A stretch of DNA of 64,000 nt, taken from contig JAENRP010000037.1 of NCBI GenBank assembly GCA_024741835.1, forward strand, positions 62,001 through 126,000, written 5' to 3'. Source of the stretch: Diplocarpon mali (taxonomy: Eukaryota > Ascomycota > Leotiomycetes > Helotiales > Drepanopezizaceae). Positions within the stretch are counted from its first letter, which is position 1. Every line of letters starts with the position of its first letter. Below are positions 43,938 to 55,863 of this stretch, piece by piece. Under the pieces are notes generated by a model, which saw only the letters and a list, made by a program, of their open reading frames with translations, was not told where the DNA came from and made no database searches. A program made the translations under genes and the position numbers.

Positions 43938-46928
43938 ATGCATGCTGTAGCTTTGCAAGCACTGCGGACGGCTCAGAGACCAATAACGAGACGCGCCTGT
44001 CGAACTGTTGCCGGCGCCAGACATCCTCTCCCCCATAGAAAATTCCACCGCTCCCCAGTCTCCTATGAGGCCTCCGCAGACCCAACAGCTGGACCGGCCG
44101 CGGAAACAGGAAACAGTGGCCGGAATCCAGAGAAGCCAGAGCTTGAATCGGAAGAGGCGAAACCTGAAAATGGCACAGCAGAGGAGATAAATACATCAAC
44201 AGAGGTGGGCAACCCGGCCTCAAAGACGACGAAAGCAAGGACAGGAGGGCGCTTACGAGGTGTCGTACGTCAGAAGGAACCAGACGGCCTGCCGCCAGTC
44301 GTGCTACCGGAATGGTTTTACAAGAACAACATCAAGCCTGCTGGGAGATCAGAGAAACTGGGCGCATCTCTTGCGGTGTTTGGGAGTGGAGCCCCGGCCA
44401 GTGGTGATCAGGAAGGCGACGATGCGGCAGATTTAAACGCCGAAATAGCACGGCAGAGCACCGAAATATCAGAATGTGGCTTAGAAACGACGGACGCGGC
44501 AAGGTACTCGATAAATGTTGATGTATACAGAGAGATCCTGGCGACACTTAAGGCTGGATTAGCTCTACGGCCGCCAAAGAATGCTACGAACAGTACGATA
44601 TTAAGGCCTGTCACTGTGCTGCAGTGCCCCAAAGACGGCGGGAGCTATTATCTTGATTCGATTGTCGAAACAATAGCTTCGAAGCTCGATTCGGATTTGA
44701 TACGATTAAACGCCCAGGATCTTGCACAAATCGCCGGGCCATACGTAGACGGCAATCTAGCATGGCATTTCTCGAGGACCGCCTTATTGGCCTACGATGC
44801 GCACAAAGAGGCTGGGATAATGGAAGACTACGACAAAGAGCTGGACGAAATGCAAGACAGCGTCGATGGGGCTGAAGATGAGGAAGGCCCTTACAAAAAA
44901 TTCGTAGAAGTTCTCAAACGAGCTGGCATGCAAGCTGGTGTGGTGGCTCCAGGAGCCGATGGTAAACGCAGAATCATCCAGCAATTTGCACAAAATTTGG
45001 AATCGGGCATGCGGCCACCTCCACCGCCGCCAGCCGACACCTGGAATGATATTAAGATGGCGAACATACTTGATGAGATGATCAGTGCTGCTGATACTAC
45101 AACGCCAAGCGGCAAAGCCGCCAATGACATCGCACATACAAAACCAAAACCTCTCATTGTACAGATACAAGACTACAAAGAGATATCGCAGGTAAGCGAT
45201 GGCGCAGTTCTCTTGCGGAAGCTCAGAGCTGCCGTCAATAAGAAGTGGCAAGAAGGTAGAGACATCATCATTGTGGGAACCACCACGGCTGAGGGGGGAC
45301 CCGTGCTCTCGCGTCCGGATATTCAGCACTTACAATCTGACATCGTAGATGGAGAGAAGCGCACGATTTTGGTCCCTCCAGACCGCAGAGAGCATCAGGA
45401 CGTCGCTTTCGAGGCCGATGAAAAGGTTCGACTCCGAAGTATCAACGTCAGGAATATTGAAGAGATGGTCTTGAAACTCGTGGACGGTTCCAAGAACTTG
45501 ACACTTGAACTTGACATTGAGAGAGATCTCGACAGCGCAACAGTCTTCTCGGCAGGATTAGAGGACGCTGTCTGGACTTATGCTCGAGTTCATCGAATTG
45601 CGACAACCATCCTGGGACTCCTTGAGGAGCCTTTGGTCACCATTGATGGGGCTGTATTTAGCAAAGCCTTGAAGGTTCTTTCTGCCAGCGACCAAGCTAA
45701 GTTCATTTGGGGAGCTGCTGAGCTTAAACAAGAAGAGGAGGAAGTCGTCCCGTCGGAGACCGAAGCAGATACTGTTACTGCAGAAAAGAAGAAGGCCAAG
45801 GACAAGCTGAAGGAAATCAGAAAGAAGTGCACACCACACGAGGTAAAGCTTTTGAGCGGAGTTGTTCTTTCTTCTGATATCCGAACCACGTTTGCGGATG
45901 TTCGAGCCCCAAAAGACACTGTCGAAGCTCTCAAAACACTCACCAGTCTCTCACTGCTCCGCCCGGAAGCATTCTCATACGGTGTCCTCGCAAGCGACAA
46001 AATCCCAGGGGTTCTGCTGTACGGCCCCCCCGGAACAGGCAAAACTCTCCTTGCTAAAGCCGTCGCTAAAGAAAGTGGTGCTACGGTCCTAGAAGTCACA
46101 GCCGCTGACCTCAACGACATGTTCGTCGGCCAGGGCGAGAAGAATGTCCGAGCCGTTTTCAAACTCGCAAAGAAACTGTCGCCCTGCGTCGTGTTTATCG
46201 ACGAAGCCGACGCCATTTTCTCCGCGCGCGGCGAACACAATCGCAATTCACATCGCGAGATGATCAATCAGGTCAGTAAATTCAGGTCCAGAGATTTGAT
46301 GGATTTGGGAGGCGAGGGGTTGTCTCCTACGACTTTTTGAGAAAATACATGCTAATTTGTCAAAAAGTTCCTGCGCGAATGGGACGGCATGAACGACTTC
46401 TCCGCTTTTATAATGGTAGCCACCAACCGACCCTTTGACCTCGACGAAGCCGTGCTCCGCCGTCTCCCGCGCCGTCTGCTCGTCGACCTCCCCGTCCAGA
46501 AGGACCGCGAGGAAATCCTGAAGATCCACCTCAAAGACGAGGTTCTCGACGATTCTGTATCGCTAACCAAGTTGGCCCAGGATACGCCCTTCTATTCCGG
46601 TTCAGATCTCAAGAATCTATCAGTAGCAGCTGCCATGGCTTGTATCCGCGAAGAGAATGCCGTCGCTGCGCAGCATAGCGGCGAAGAGGCGTATGTCTAT
46701 CCTGAGAAGCGTATTTTGAAAAAAGCGCATTTCGACAAGGCGCTGGAGGAGATTAGCGCGAGTGTCAGTGAGGACATGAGCACCTTGACAGCAATTCGCA
46801 AGTTCGATCAGAAATACGGTGATCGCAAGGGGAGGAAGAAGAAGGGGCCTGGCCTAGGCTTTGGGGGCACGACTCTTGAGCAGAAGGATTCGGAGGCGGC
46901 CAGGGTGAGAAAGATAGAGGCGCAGTAG
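43938..46928 (+). CDS. Mitochondrial AAA+ ATPase, Msp1/ATAD1-related
   Basis: Two exons, 43938-46271 and 46368-46928, with a 96-bp intron (donor GTCAGT, branch GCTAAT), encode 964 aa. The first ATG (43938) gives an Arg/Ala/Ser-rich presequence with no acidic residue in the first 40, ending near 'KFHRSPVSY', as in matrix-targeted proteins. A long N-terminal region of about 650 residues has acidic and Pro-rich linkers and no familiar domain. The AAA module follows: Walker A 'GPPGTGKT' at 696-703, Walker B 'VVFIDEAD' with D755/E756, sensor-1 'ATNRPFDLDEAVLRR' and the 'PRRLLVDLP' signature of the Msp1/ATAD1-spastin clade. The intron cuts just after 'REMINQ', within the pore-distal helix. It may extract or unfold mitochondrial membrane or matrix proteins. 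The exact ortholog is uncertain. Confidence 0.88.
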
Positions 46929-47430
46929 ATGGCATGCATGGGTATATGGAATATTCTTTTCCCTAGCTGGATTTTGTATGGGATACGCTGTATACATGTA
47001 TATCACTGTAATGACATGAAGAATTTGGAGGTGCGCATATGCGTAACCGCAGCATGCCCTTCGAGCGTGTTCTAATGAGCCGAGAGCTTGGACCAGAAAC
47101 CTCGAGTCAGGTGAGAGTTTTCAATAGTTGTACAGTATTTACGGGCCTGGCTATGGCGCTAACCTCCACCTGCTGGAATTACCAGCTTAGATTCTTGCTG
47201 AGAGGGCCACACAGAATAAGAGCGTACACACAGAAACAGAACTCGCGGCAACTTGATGCACAAAAATTCTTACTGGAGCAAGACAAGAGTCAAGGATGGC
47301 TTATAGAATTGTGCCCGTAATTTCTCAAAATGCGAATGTGGAGGCACAGGCATCAAGCAAAAGCATTATTCTGATTTCAACGTATATCTTACTTTTCCAA
47401 AAGCCTCTATATGATGACCCGCACTGCTAT
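46929..47430. other. Convergent 3' region between the AAA+ gene and MMS22
   Basis: Both flanking genes end here, so these 500 bases contain two transcript ends. AT-rich strings suit polyadenylation signals, but none is assigned. No coding region is supported. Confidence 0.4.
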
Positions 47431-50400
47431 TTAGATATACAAATCCCTTACAAAGATGTTCCTTTTCATCGGCAGGCTGACACCCTCCTTATTTGGGTAC
47501 GCACATTCATACCTCTCAATATTCATCTCCAGCACCCTCTCCAGCATCTCTCCAACATGCACAGCACTGCACTCCTGGGTTCTACCTCGCACTACAACCT
47601 TAAACCCCTCTTGATCCTGGAAATCCCAGGACTCCTTGATATACTGTATCACATTGGAGGAGAAACCGTCGGTGCATTTACCTTTGTGCACATCGAATTG
47701 GCCATAGGGGTGTTGTATATTGTGCTCATCTGTGTGGAAAGTATGCAGCGCGCTGTAGCTGAAGCTGCTGAGTGGATCGGTGACTTCTTCGAGTGCTTCT
47801 TCTTGCGAGTGTCGGATCGCGTATTGGCGCATAGGAAGGGCGATTGCGAACCAGAATTTGAACGTTACAGAGAGAATGCCCCGATGGCTGGGGTTTACGC
47901 CGTTGAGGCCATAGTTAAATTGGCGTAATAGCATAACGGTGCCGTTCATTACCATCTTCAGAATGTTGAGGAGGTTCTCGAAGACCCAAGTAGACTTGGA
48001 ATCTGTGTTTTCCAGAAGTCGGATGACGCGCTTGGTTACTGCAGGCAGGAACGTCGAGCATATGAGCCAACCTGATGATTTAAAACCCGTTACGAGGAGT
48101 GCTGGAACCAATTCTGAAAGCATGAATTTCGTGAATTCCCACCATTTCATCCCTCTGCGAATGCAGCTGTTGTAGCTACCCATTCGATTGGAAACAATGG
48201 CGCTTTTCCAGCCGTTGAATAGGTAATGAAATAACTGCTGAGCAACTTTATCTGATTGCTGTGCTAATTTTAAGCAGTAGGAAATAAGCCCAGCACCGAA
48301 CATGGCAGGATCGCCGTAATATGGCCAAAAATGGCTCGAACTCTTAAGGAAGAAGTCGGGTATTTTGACGAATTCTGCGTAACTTCTGATGTCGGCAATG
48401 ATTACCCGGGCCACTTGCAGGTGGTATTCGTGAAGATCTGACCCAGGTACTAGAGACTCGAGGAAGTGCTGAATGGAATCCATGAGGTTGCCAAGGATAT
48501 CGGCGAAGACGTTCTGGGCTTTCTTTTGTGAGAGACCAACTTCGAGATCCGATACGTTGTCCTTCAAGATTGAATTTATTCTGCGAATCGCGGCTAAAGA
48601 AATTTAGTTTCAGGTAGCGGATGGGTTTCTATGAGCTATACTTGCCTCGCATCATTGGAATATGGTCAAGCTCGGTATCAATCGTTTTGCACAGAAAATG
48701 TCCATTTTTCTGCATCTCAACAGTTAATGCCCTCTCATGTTCCGAAATTGATTGACAATTTGCCAGTCCTATTAACCACTCTGATGCAATGACGAAGCCA
48801 TGAATCTGTATCGTCAATTAGCAATAGTCGATCGGATAGGCTCGAATTGCTGACCCGAAAGTCTGACAGAGTCTTTCCATTCTTGAGCAAGGTTACAAGA
48901 AAGAGCGGCCAGAGGGAGTTTGCAACTTGGTGGGATAGTCGATTCTCGAATACTGCATACCGGCCGCGGACAAGGAAGGCTTCGAGAGGCTGTGGAATGG
49001 TCAGTACGGTTGCGAGCTGTAAAGAATGATGCGGCATTACTATTGCGCCCTCCTCAGATACCACAGACACTATTCGCGCCCAGCAAGTGACCAGGCTGGT
49101 CAGCAGCGTCTTATTATCATGAGTAACGTCAATGCCATTCTCGAGATACTTCCGGACCAATGGACAAAGTTTGTCCAAAACATTATGTCGAAGAGGCTGA
49201 GAGGATCAGATTCGTTTTTAAGGCTAGGCGGGGGTAAGCTTACAATGACCATTTCCATACGCTCCCAGTTCCAAGTCATGTATAGGCTGTCCTGACTGTC
49301 ACCTTCTTCATCGCCGGTAGCTGCAGCGTCCTGGGAGGCACGTGGATGGAAGTTCTTGATCTGGTCCATGTATCTGCAAAGCGACACGACACATTCGCGA
49401 ATCATACGGTTAGAAAGTGCACCATTAATATGGATGTCTGGGCCCAAAGCTCTAGCCAGAACATCTAAATTACAATTAGCGAGTGCTTTTCGACTTACAA
49501 CGGCCAGTCTTACCACAATTCAGAGCTTCTTTGGCCATACTAGAAGATCTAGCAGATTTTATGGTGTGCCCCATCGCAGCCAGAGACGTACACATTGGTA
49601 TAATCAAATTTCTTCGATTCGCCAAAACCGTACCCGTAATTCGTGCCTCGGACATAATCTGCCCATTACTGTGCTCAAGCGCCTCCGCTTGTTGTCGGAC
49701 TTCTTTTTCAGCGTCAAGGTATTGTTGGCATAGACCGGAGAAGAAGGCGCTTTGCCAAATAGTGAATGGTTTATAGTATTCGATGGCCACACTTTTCGTT
49801 ACAATAAAACGTGTCAGATTCTCCCATGCACGTATATTAATTAGACAGGCTTCATTGTGCGAGCGCTCAGCCACAACGAGTTCTTGTATGAGAGACACTG
49901 GTGGCCGCTGAGATGCTGGTGAAACCCAAAAGAGTGTGCAAAGAAGGTCGTGATGATTTCGTAAAGCTGCGAGATCTCGTTGGTGAATGGTTTCGTCCTT
50001 AGGATATTGCCGGTCGTGATTTGGCAGCAGCCGAGCCACCAGATTACGAATGCTCTTGACATCGTCAGCTTTTGCTAGATGCCGAATGCCGAGAGCAACA
50101 ATCTTGAGAAAGATATGGAAACATCGATCCTCAGCCTCAACAGCAAGACTTGGCTCGGTGTCAAGCTGCTCTAGGAAACGTGGGGAAGCATAGACCTCTT
50201 CGTTGCGCAAATGAGCAAGACTGTGAGAAGCGAAAAAATCGAACAACGTTCCAGCAATACTTGGACATTTCCACCAACCCCATTCAGTCATGAGGTGGTA
50301 ACATCGATTAAAAAGGGCTCTGCAATAGTCATTGAATCCTGGTGACTGCCTTTGATTCGATTTGTAAAGGGCAAAAACTTTTTTCAGTATCTGCTGAGGC

Positions 50401-53400
50401 AGTGGCCAATTATCAAATTTGGCCTTCTGTCTCAGCCCAGAAACAATCACGCCAAATTCATCAAATTCGCAGAGCGGAAGTAAAGTATGCAACGAATACC
50501 AAATTCTTTCCATGGCTGGAGCGTCAATGGAGGAATCCTTCAGGGGTTTATCAACCAATCGGATATTAGTAATGTCCCAGAAGGAGCCTCTGGGGATCTG
50601 CGCGGCTTCTAGCACCTTGATGAGGATGACCCACGCATTAGCAGCGTACTGATCACTCTTGATTCCGCCCTCCCTGAAAGACAGGTACTGGAGATCGTCA
50701 TACAGCTTTCGGATGACTCCCAAGCCATGGGAGAGTAGCAAATCAACACAGTGGCCTGCGAGAGACTTGAGCAGGTCTTCAAAATCGTACGTTAAGGGAT
50801 TCCGAACAGACTGGGTCCGAGTCGAATTCAGTAGGCTAAGGACGACCAGACAGCATATGGAAAGTACTTCGATGGCCTGCCTATCATGAGATGGGTGGAA
50901 ATTTTGTTTCGCATTGAGACGTGTCGAGAAGTCTTGCATCACCTCGGCCATTCTGGCCATGAAATCGTCCCGGTCGAGGGGTCCATCAAAACTGACGTTG
51001 TGTTGGACATAATCTAACACAAACATGATGACTTCGGTGGCATCTGCTGCTGGTTTGCTAGACGTTTGCGGAACCAGGAATTGGTCGAGAAGCCAATCAA
51101 AACATACACCAACTTCTGATGAGACACTTTCTTCCCACGTTTGCCAGGCAAAACATTTCTCGGCAAACTTCAAGGTAGGCGGCGATGCAAAAATCGCCCC
51201 AAAACTCGAACTTCTGCCATAGAGAGCTTCTGATAGTCGGCGACTTCCGATGAGCGTGCTCTCATGGAAAAATATCCCAGGCAGCAAAGGATAAATGTCG
51301 AAGTGTAAAGGATAGTTTGTACCGAATTTTCCAAGACCTGCAAGCTTGCTTTTGTCATCGGCAGCATTGGGTCCATCTACCGGGCTAAAGAAGTCTAAGA
51401 TCAAAGGATCGGTGGGTTGACGATAATTTGCAGCCCCTGCATCAACCCGCCGTGGTGCTTGCTTTCTGCGTCGAGTGGATAGACACGCAACCTGGACGAC
51501 ATTTACCTTGTCTATTCCATTGTCTTCTGTATCTGCAATGTCTATATCAAGGACGTTTTCTACAGAAGGCCGTATGTCGTCATCAGCAAGAAACCTACTC
51601 AGCTGGAGATTTGGCTGTTGAATAGGGCGTCGGCGCGTGTTCCTGTAGAAGATATCGAGTATATTCTTTCGGCTTTTGAATTCTGTATGGTAGCGGTCAG
51701 AATATGGCAAAGCGGGCGACTCTAGTTGTGCAGGGCGGACAGGATGGTGTCTGCTTCGAGAGTTGCTCGAGTGTTTCGGCAAGACGCCTTGCCTTGAACG
51801 ATTATTTTCCGCAAGGACTGGCACGTCTTTTCTTACGAAGTCATTAATCGACCGTTGGTGTCTGGAAACTATCAATTTTCTTTTCAGACCAACGGTGGCC
51901 CTATCCAATTGGTGTGTGCCATTCTTTCTGGGATATGGTGGGAAATTGCTTTGCAGATTGCCTGTAACTTCTTGTAGGGCATTCCTTGGAACTCCAGACG
52001 ATCTTTTCGGTTGAGGCCAAGAAAAACTCGGCGCAATCATGCCTTGCTTCCATTTTTGCAAGACCGATTGAGCATCCTGGGTATCCTCACGATTGGCTAG
52101 CCTGATGAACTTTTTGGACGGACTCTGTCGACCTTTTCCCGCCTTGGACCGGGCAGTGCGTGCAGCGACTCTGATAAAATGTGGCAGGTTATTTCCACCT
52201 CGATCCGTAGTATCTACGACGTCCAAAATACTGAGATTGGGAGGAGCAGGGTTCCTGGGACGTGATAAGCTGCTACTCTCCAGGATCGAATTTCCTGCGT
52301 AGGATTGCGAGCGGCGTATGGTCTTGTTGAGGGATATATGACCCCGGGGTTTATTGACATGGTCGGTGATTCTCGGTTGTCTGTTGTAGCTTCCACTTCC
52401 AGTACGAAGGCCTGAGCCGGATCCGTCCTTTCTTTTCTTCTGTGGCTTGTTTGAGCCCGTAAGAGTTCGTTTCTTTGAAGGCAGCATTGCATCAATTCTG
52501 TCGTCCTCCTGGGCAAATTCAAATGGCGACTGGTCAAAAATGCCTTCCAATTCATCATTATCGTCTCCCATGATAAATCCGGTGGTATCATCTTCATCAT
52601 CCCCTTCCGAGTCAGACAAGAATGCTAACCTGGCGCTCGTTGAGGGAGGCGGGCTGTGCGATTTTCGACGGGTCCGAGGCAGAGCAACACCACGTCGAGC
52701 AGCATCTTTCACGGGAGAGGCACTCTCTGTAGCCCGATGAACATGATTGGTTGGCTTCGCTCTGATTTTGTGGTCTAGTCGCAGATGTGAGGCAGGAAGC
52801 ACACCTCTGATTTTCCTGCTTATCTTGCGGATTTTTTTCGACTCATCGGACGAAGAAGATGAAGAGGTGAAATGTATTTTTCCCGAGACATGGGCAAAAG
52901 GGTCAGTATTTTCCAGGTCTGAGTCGAGTGACAATGAAATCTGCTTGATTGCACTTGTAGCTGGAGTTGGGAGATCTACAGGTTGCAAGAAAGGGTCATC
53001 ATCCTCATCCATGGTGATGCTTGGCGTCGGCTCTTTGGACCTCGAGCCAGCACAATCGAGGAGATTCTGACCGTTTCGCGAGTGAATCGTGAAGGGCGAG
53101 CTGGTTGCAGGAGGCGAGGCAGGAACATCGAATATGCTAATAGCAGAATCATGCCGACGGTTTGGCTCGACAGTTTGGGTCTGAATCCTGGATATAGGAG
53201 GACGCCTGAATTTGGTAGAATACGTTTTGAGAAAGCGCTTTTTAGGTTCGTGCTTTTTGTATATTTTCTGTGGCGCTCCTTGCAACAATTTACCAATCGC
53301 AGGAAATTCCTCATCTTCATCAGCATCTTGTTCCTCATTGTCGTTATCAATTGCAGGGACGTCATCCATGACTTCGTCTTCCTGAGGAGTTTGTGTTGAT

Positions 53401-54329
53401 CGTACCGGAGACGAGGAAGGTGGATCCCAATCGAAATCCACCAGCTGGCTTTCGCTACGATCGACGTTCATGTCAAGGGTTTCCTGCTCTTGTGATTCTG
53501 ATACTGGCGAAGCACTATTTCGATTCCGACGACGCGAATCTTCCTGGGAAGATTCTAGCCGCATAGGAGCAACACCTCGCGCTTTTAGGGCATTCCGGTA
53601 TTTCTCTTGTTCCACGATATACGGATGAAGCTGTATTAGATTTCTTTGACGAAGTGAGCGCTTTGCAGTGCATGTTGGTTCATGCACTGGCTCCAAGATG
53701 TTATTTATCAAGGTCGGGAGGGCATCGTCAGACACTCGTGGCTGTGGACTTGGAGACTGCGACGGCGACCTTCGAGAGCTCAAAGTTGTATGCGGTGGTA
53801 GCGTTGGTCCACTACTTGGGGGAGAGGAAAGCCGAGTCGATGTGGGAGACGTTATCTGGACATAACTTCTGGAAATCTCATCCTCGACTGGTACCAAACT
53901 TTCTGATCGTGAATTTGATGCAATCTCCCATGGCAGAATAGTGCTTCCACCGCCAGAATACGTGTGTGCCCAGGGATCTATCGCTGTCGCTGGAGAAGTC
54001 AAAGGCGAGGTTTGCAAGCCCAAATCATCCTCGATGTGAGATTCGAGAGCATCCTCTAAAGATTCGTCCAGTTCACTGAGCGGCAGCACGGTCAGTAGAA
54101 AATTGGCCCCCGGATCTTCAACTGCAGATTCTGGCGATATGATACCAACACCTTTCAGGCCTCCATCTCCGTCCCCTCTCTCTGTAGCTCTAGCAATATC
54201 GTCTAGTCCAAGTGCTTCCTCGGATACTGGTTCATCGTTGAGGCCTTCGGAGGCTTTTGTGCTTTGGCTATCTAGCCCATCTTCGTCGTCGGAGTCCGGT
54301 ACCACCCCTTTCTCCTTCCAATTCGCCAT
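47431..54329 (-). CDS. MMS22: Mms22/Mus7-family replication-repair protein (about 2,230 aa)
   Basis: Five exons are proposed: 54329-49514, 49464-49244, 49196-48855, 48805-48646 and 48593-47431 (2,233 aa). The first three introns are 49, 47 and 49 bp. The fourth either uses a GC donor (48645-48594) or a GT donor with a later acceptor (48641-48581; 2,230 aa). The start 'MANWKEKGVVPDSDDED' matches the fungal Mms22 N-terminus. The N-terminal 900 residues are disordered and rich in Ser/Asp/Glu and basic clusters; the C-terminal 1,250 are helical, beginning near 'PLILDFFSPVDGP', the entry to the Mus7/Mms22 domain. The family works with a Rtt101/cullin-type ligase and Mms1 or alone to stabilise damaged replication forks and promote recombination. 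It converges with the AAA+ gene and diverges from a small membrane-protein gene 194 bases away. Confidence 0.85.
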
Positions 54330-54523
54330 GGGTATCGAATGGCATAATCAAAGCATACTTGTTCGCGTCCAGAATGCGTGGCTCGTTCACGAAGTGTAGT
54401 GATTTATTACAGACGCGGTATCTAGGTGGGAGGTACGCGACGTGACTAAGCAAGTGCTTGATCCTTGGATCTATCATAAAGCTGTGGCAACAACCTTTTG
54501 AGTGCGCAGACAAATGCACAAAT
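54330..54523. promoter_or_regulatory. Compact divergent promoter of MMS22 and a small membrane-protein gene
   Basis: Only 194 bases separate the two ATGs, so the 5' leaders and promoters of both genes must overlap or be very short. No TATA element is obvious. The arrangement suggests a shared bidirectional promoter. Confidence 0.5.
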
Positions 54524-54976
54524 ATGAGTCACCTTCGCGGGTTGCTCCCGATCGCATTTGCCACTGTACTGGGTGTTGGTAACGGTAAGCATGTCATTAC
54601 AATTCCACACATTCTTGGTCCTCATCGTGTCAGGAATATGGATATTTGGCCCGGCATTCAAAGAACAACAACAGGAAAAGGCAGACCAGACGAAGTAGGA
54701 GTCGCTTTCAGGCACAAATAGTCCAGGGCTAATGCTCTCACTAGAATAGTCTTGGAGGTAGCGAAAAATTCTGAACACGACCCCCTGAAGTCTGTCGAAG
54801 GAGCCGAAGCAACATCCAGTCAAGCTTTTTCTACCAAAGCTGCATCAAAGCCAGTCGATTACCCTAAGTCCTGGCGGCCGAGCCCCAGTATCAGCACTAA
54901 GGAGGTCGAGAATCCATCTGCAACAGCACCGGAGGCCCAGAAGGGTGGCCAGGAGACGTCGAAGAGCACCCCATGA
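54524..54976 (+). CDS. Small single-pass membrane protein, three exons (117 aa)
   Basis: Exons are 54524-54584, 54634-54694 and 54745-54976, with introns of 49 bp (donor GTAAGC) and 50 bp (donor GTAGGA, branch GGCTAAT, acceptor CACTAG). Splicing the first intron builds 'LPIAFATVLGVGNGIWIFGPAFKEQQQ' in pieces: one N-terminal hydrophobic helix, about residues 7-25, followed by Gly-Pro-Ala-Phe and a charged helix. Removing the second intron skips a TAG and opens 77 further codons of Ser/Glu/Lys/Pro-rich disordered tail; if it is retained, the protein ends at 41 residues. The N-terminal arrangement (short polar start, Leu-Leu-Pro, Gly-rich helix, then Gln/Glu/Lys) is that of conserved small fungal organelle-membrane proteins, but I cannot name the family. 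It is divergent from MMS22. Confidence 0.65.
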
Positions 54977-55863
54977 TGGAAGATTTTACGTACCCAGGAC
55001 GAGGCGCAATCCATGAATGGATCGGTTTGTGAAGCAAACCATGCCAGTGACTGAGTTCTGGCACTAGACACCGATCGCAATAGTCACCTTGGGAACCTAG
55101 AAAACGGACTCATAGCATTGTGGTTATTTCAGTCGAGGCGTCGCTGGACCTTTTAAAACCTCATCTGTAGAATCTGCAAAGGTAGGTCCGCGAGATACAG
55201 ATCATGGATGAAATAAATGCTGCGATGGTAGCGCAAGTGGTCACCAGCAAAATCCGAGGTCGCTGCTCTAACTAATCCTCTGCAACGATGTCTATTGTCT
55301 GTAATACAAATCTCAAGCTTGTGAATCGTCCCTGTCGTATGTACGCTTCTATTTGTCTTTTTACTTCCCCATGTAAACTTCATATTCAGAGGCGTTCCTC
55401 AGATTGACGACACTCCGCTGTTTCCTCGATGTTCCAGCACCTCAAAGCTCGAGTTGTAGCACGTTTGCCGGAATCTCTTCTGCATGTTTTGACTGAGCCT
55501 CTACTGAAGAAATCACCAAAATAGACTCTGGTACTAATGCTAGGATAAGATCTATCGCCTTTTGGCCTATTTACATGCTCAGAATTCTCATCCTGGCCCC
55601 GACTATATGGCAACGAAGTAATATATATGATTAGGAATAGCTGCGGAAAAACTGCTTTCTTATATGCTGCCAGTCAATGATCAAAGTGCCACCTATCTAA
55701 CACTCCTAAATCAAAAAGTGGAGCTCCAGGTACAGCAGTTTAATTGAGCACGGGCCACAACGCGACTCAAAAAATTACGTCATAGCTTTTCTGTCCATAG
55801 GCAGATGCCGGCCAAATGTGGGGTAAGTCTTAATTCCTAATAATTCATCGCAAACAGCACAAT
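54977..55863. other. Intergenic 0.9 kb
   Basis: No gene is supported; short reverse frames (55153-55613) have no recognisable features. The right end is the promoter side of the DUF726 gene. Confidence 0.4.

Noticed and set aside
47296..47928. 210-codon forward frame opposite the end of MMS22
   Set aside because: It is antisense to the last exon of MMS22, where the reverse frame continues a protein through several consistent splices.
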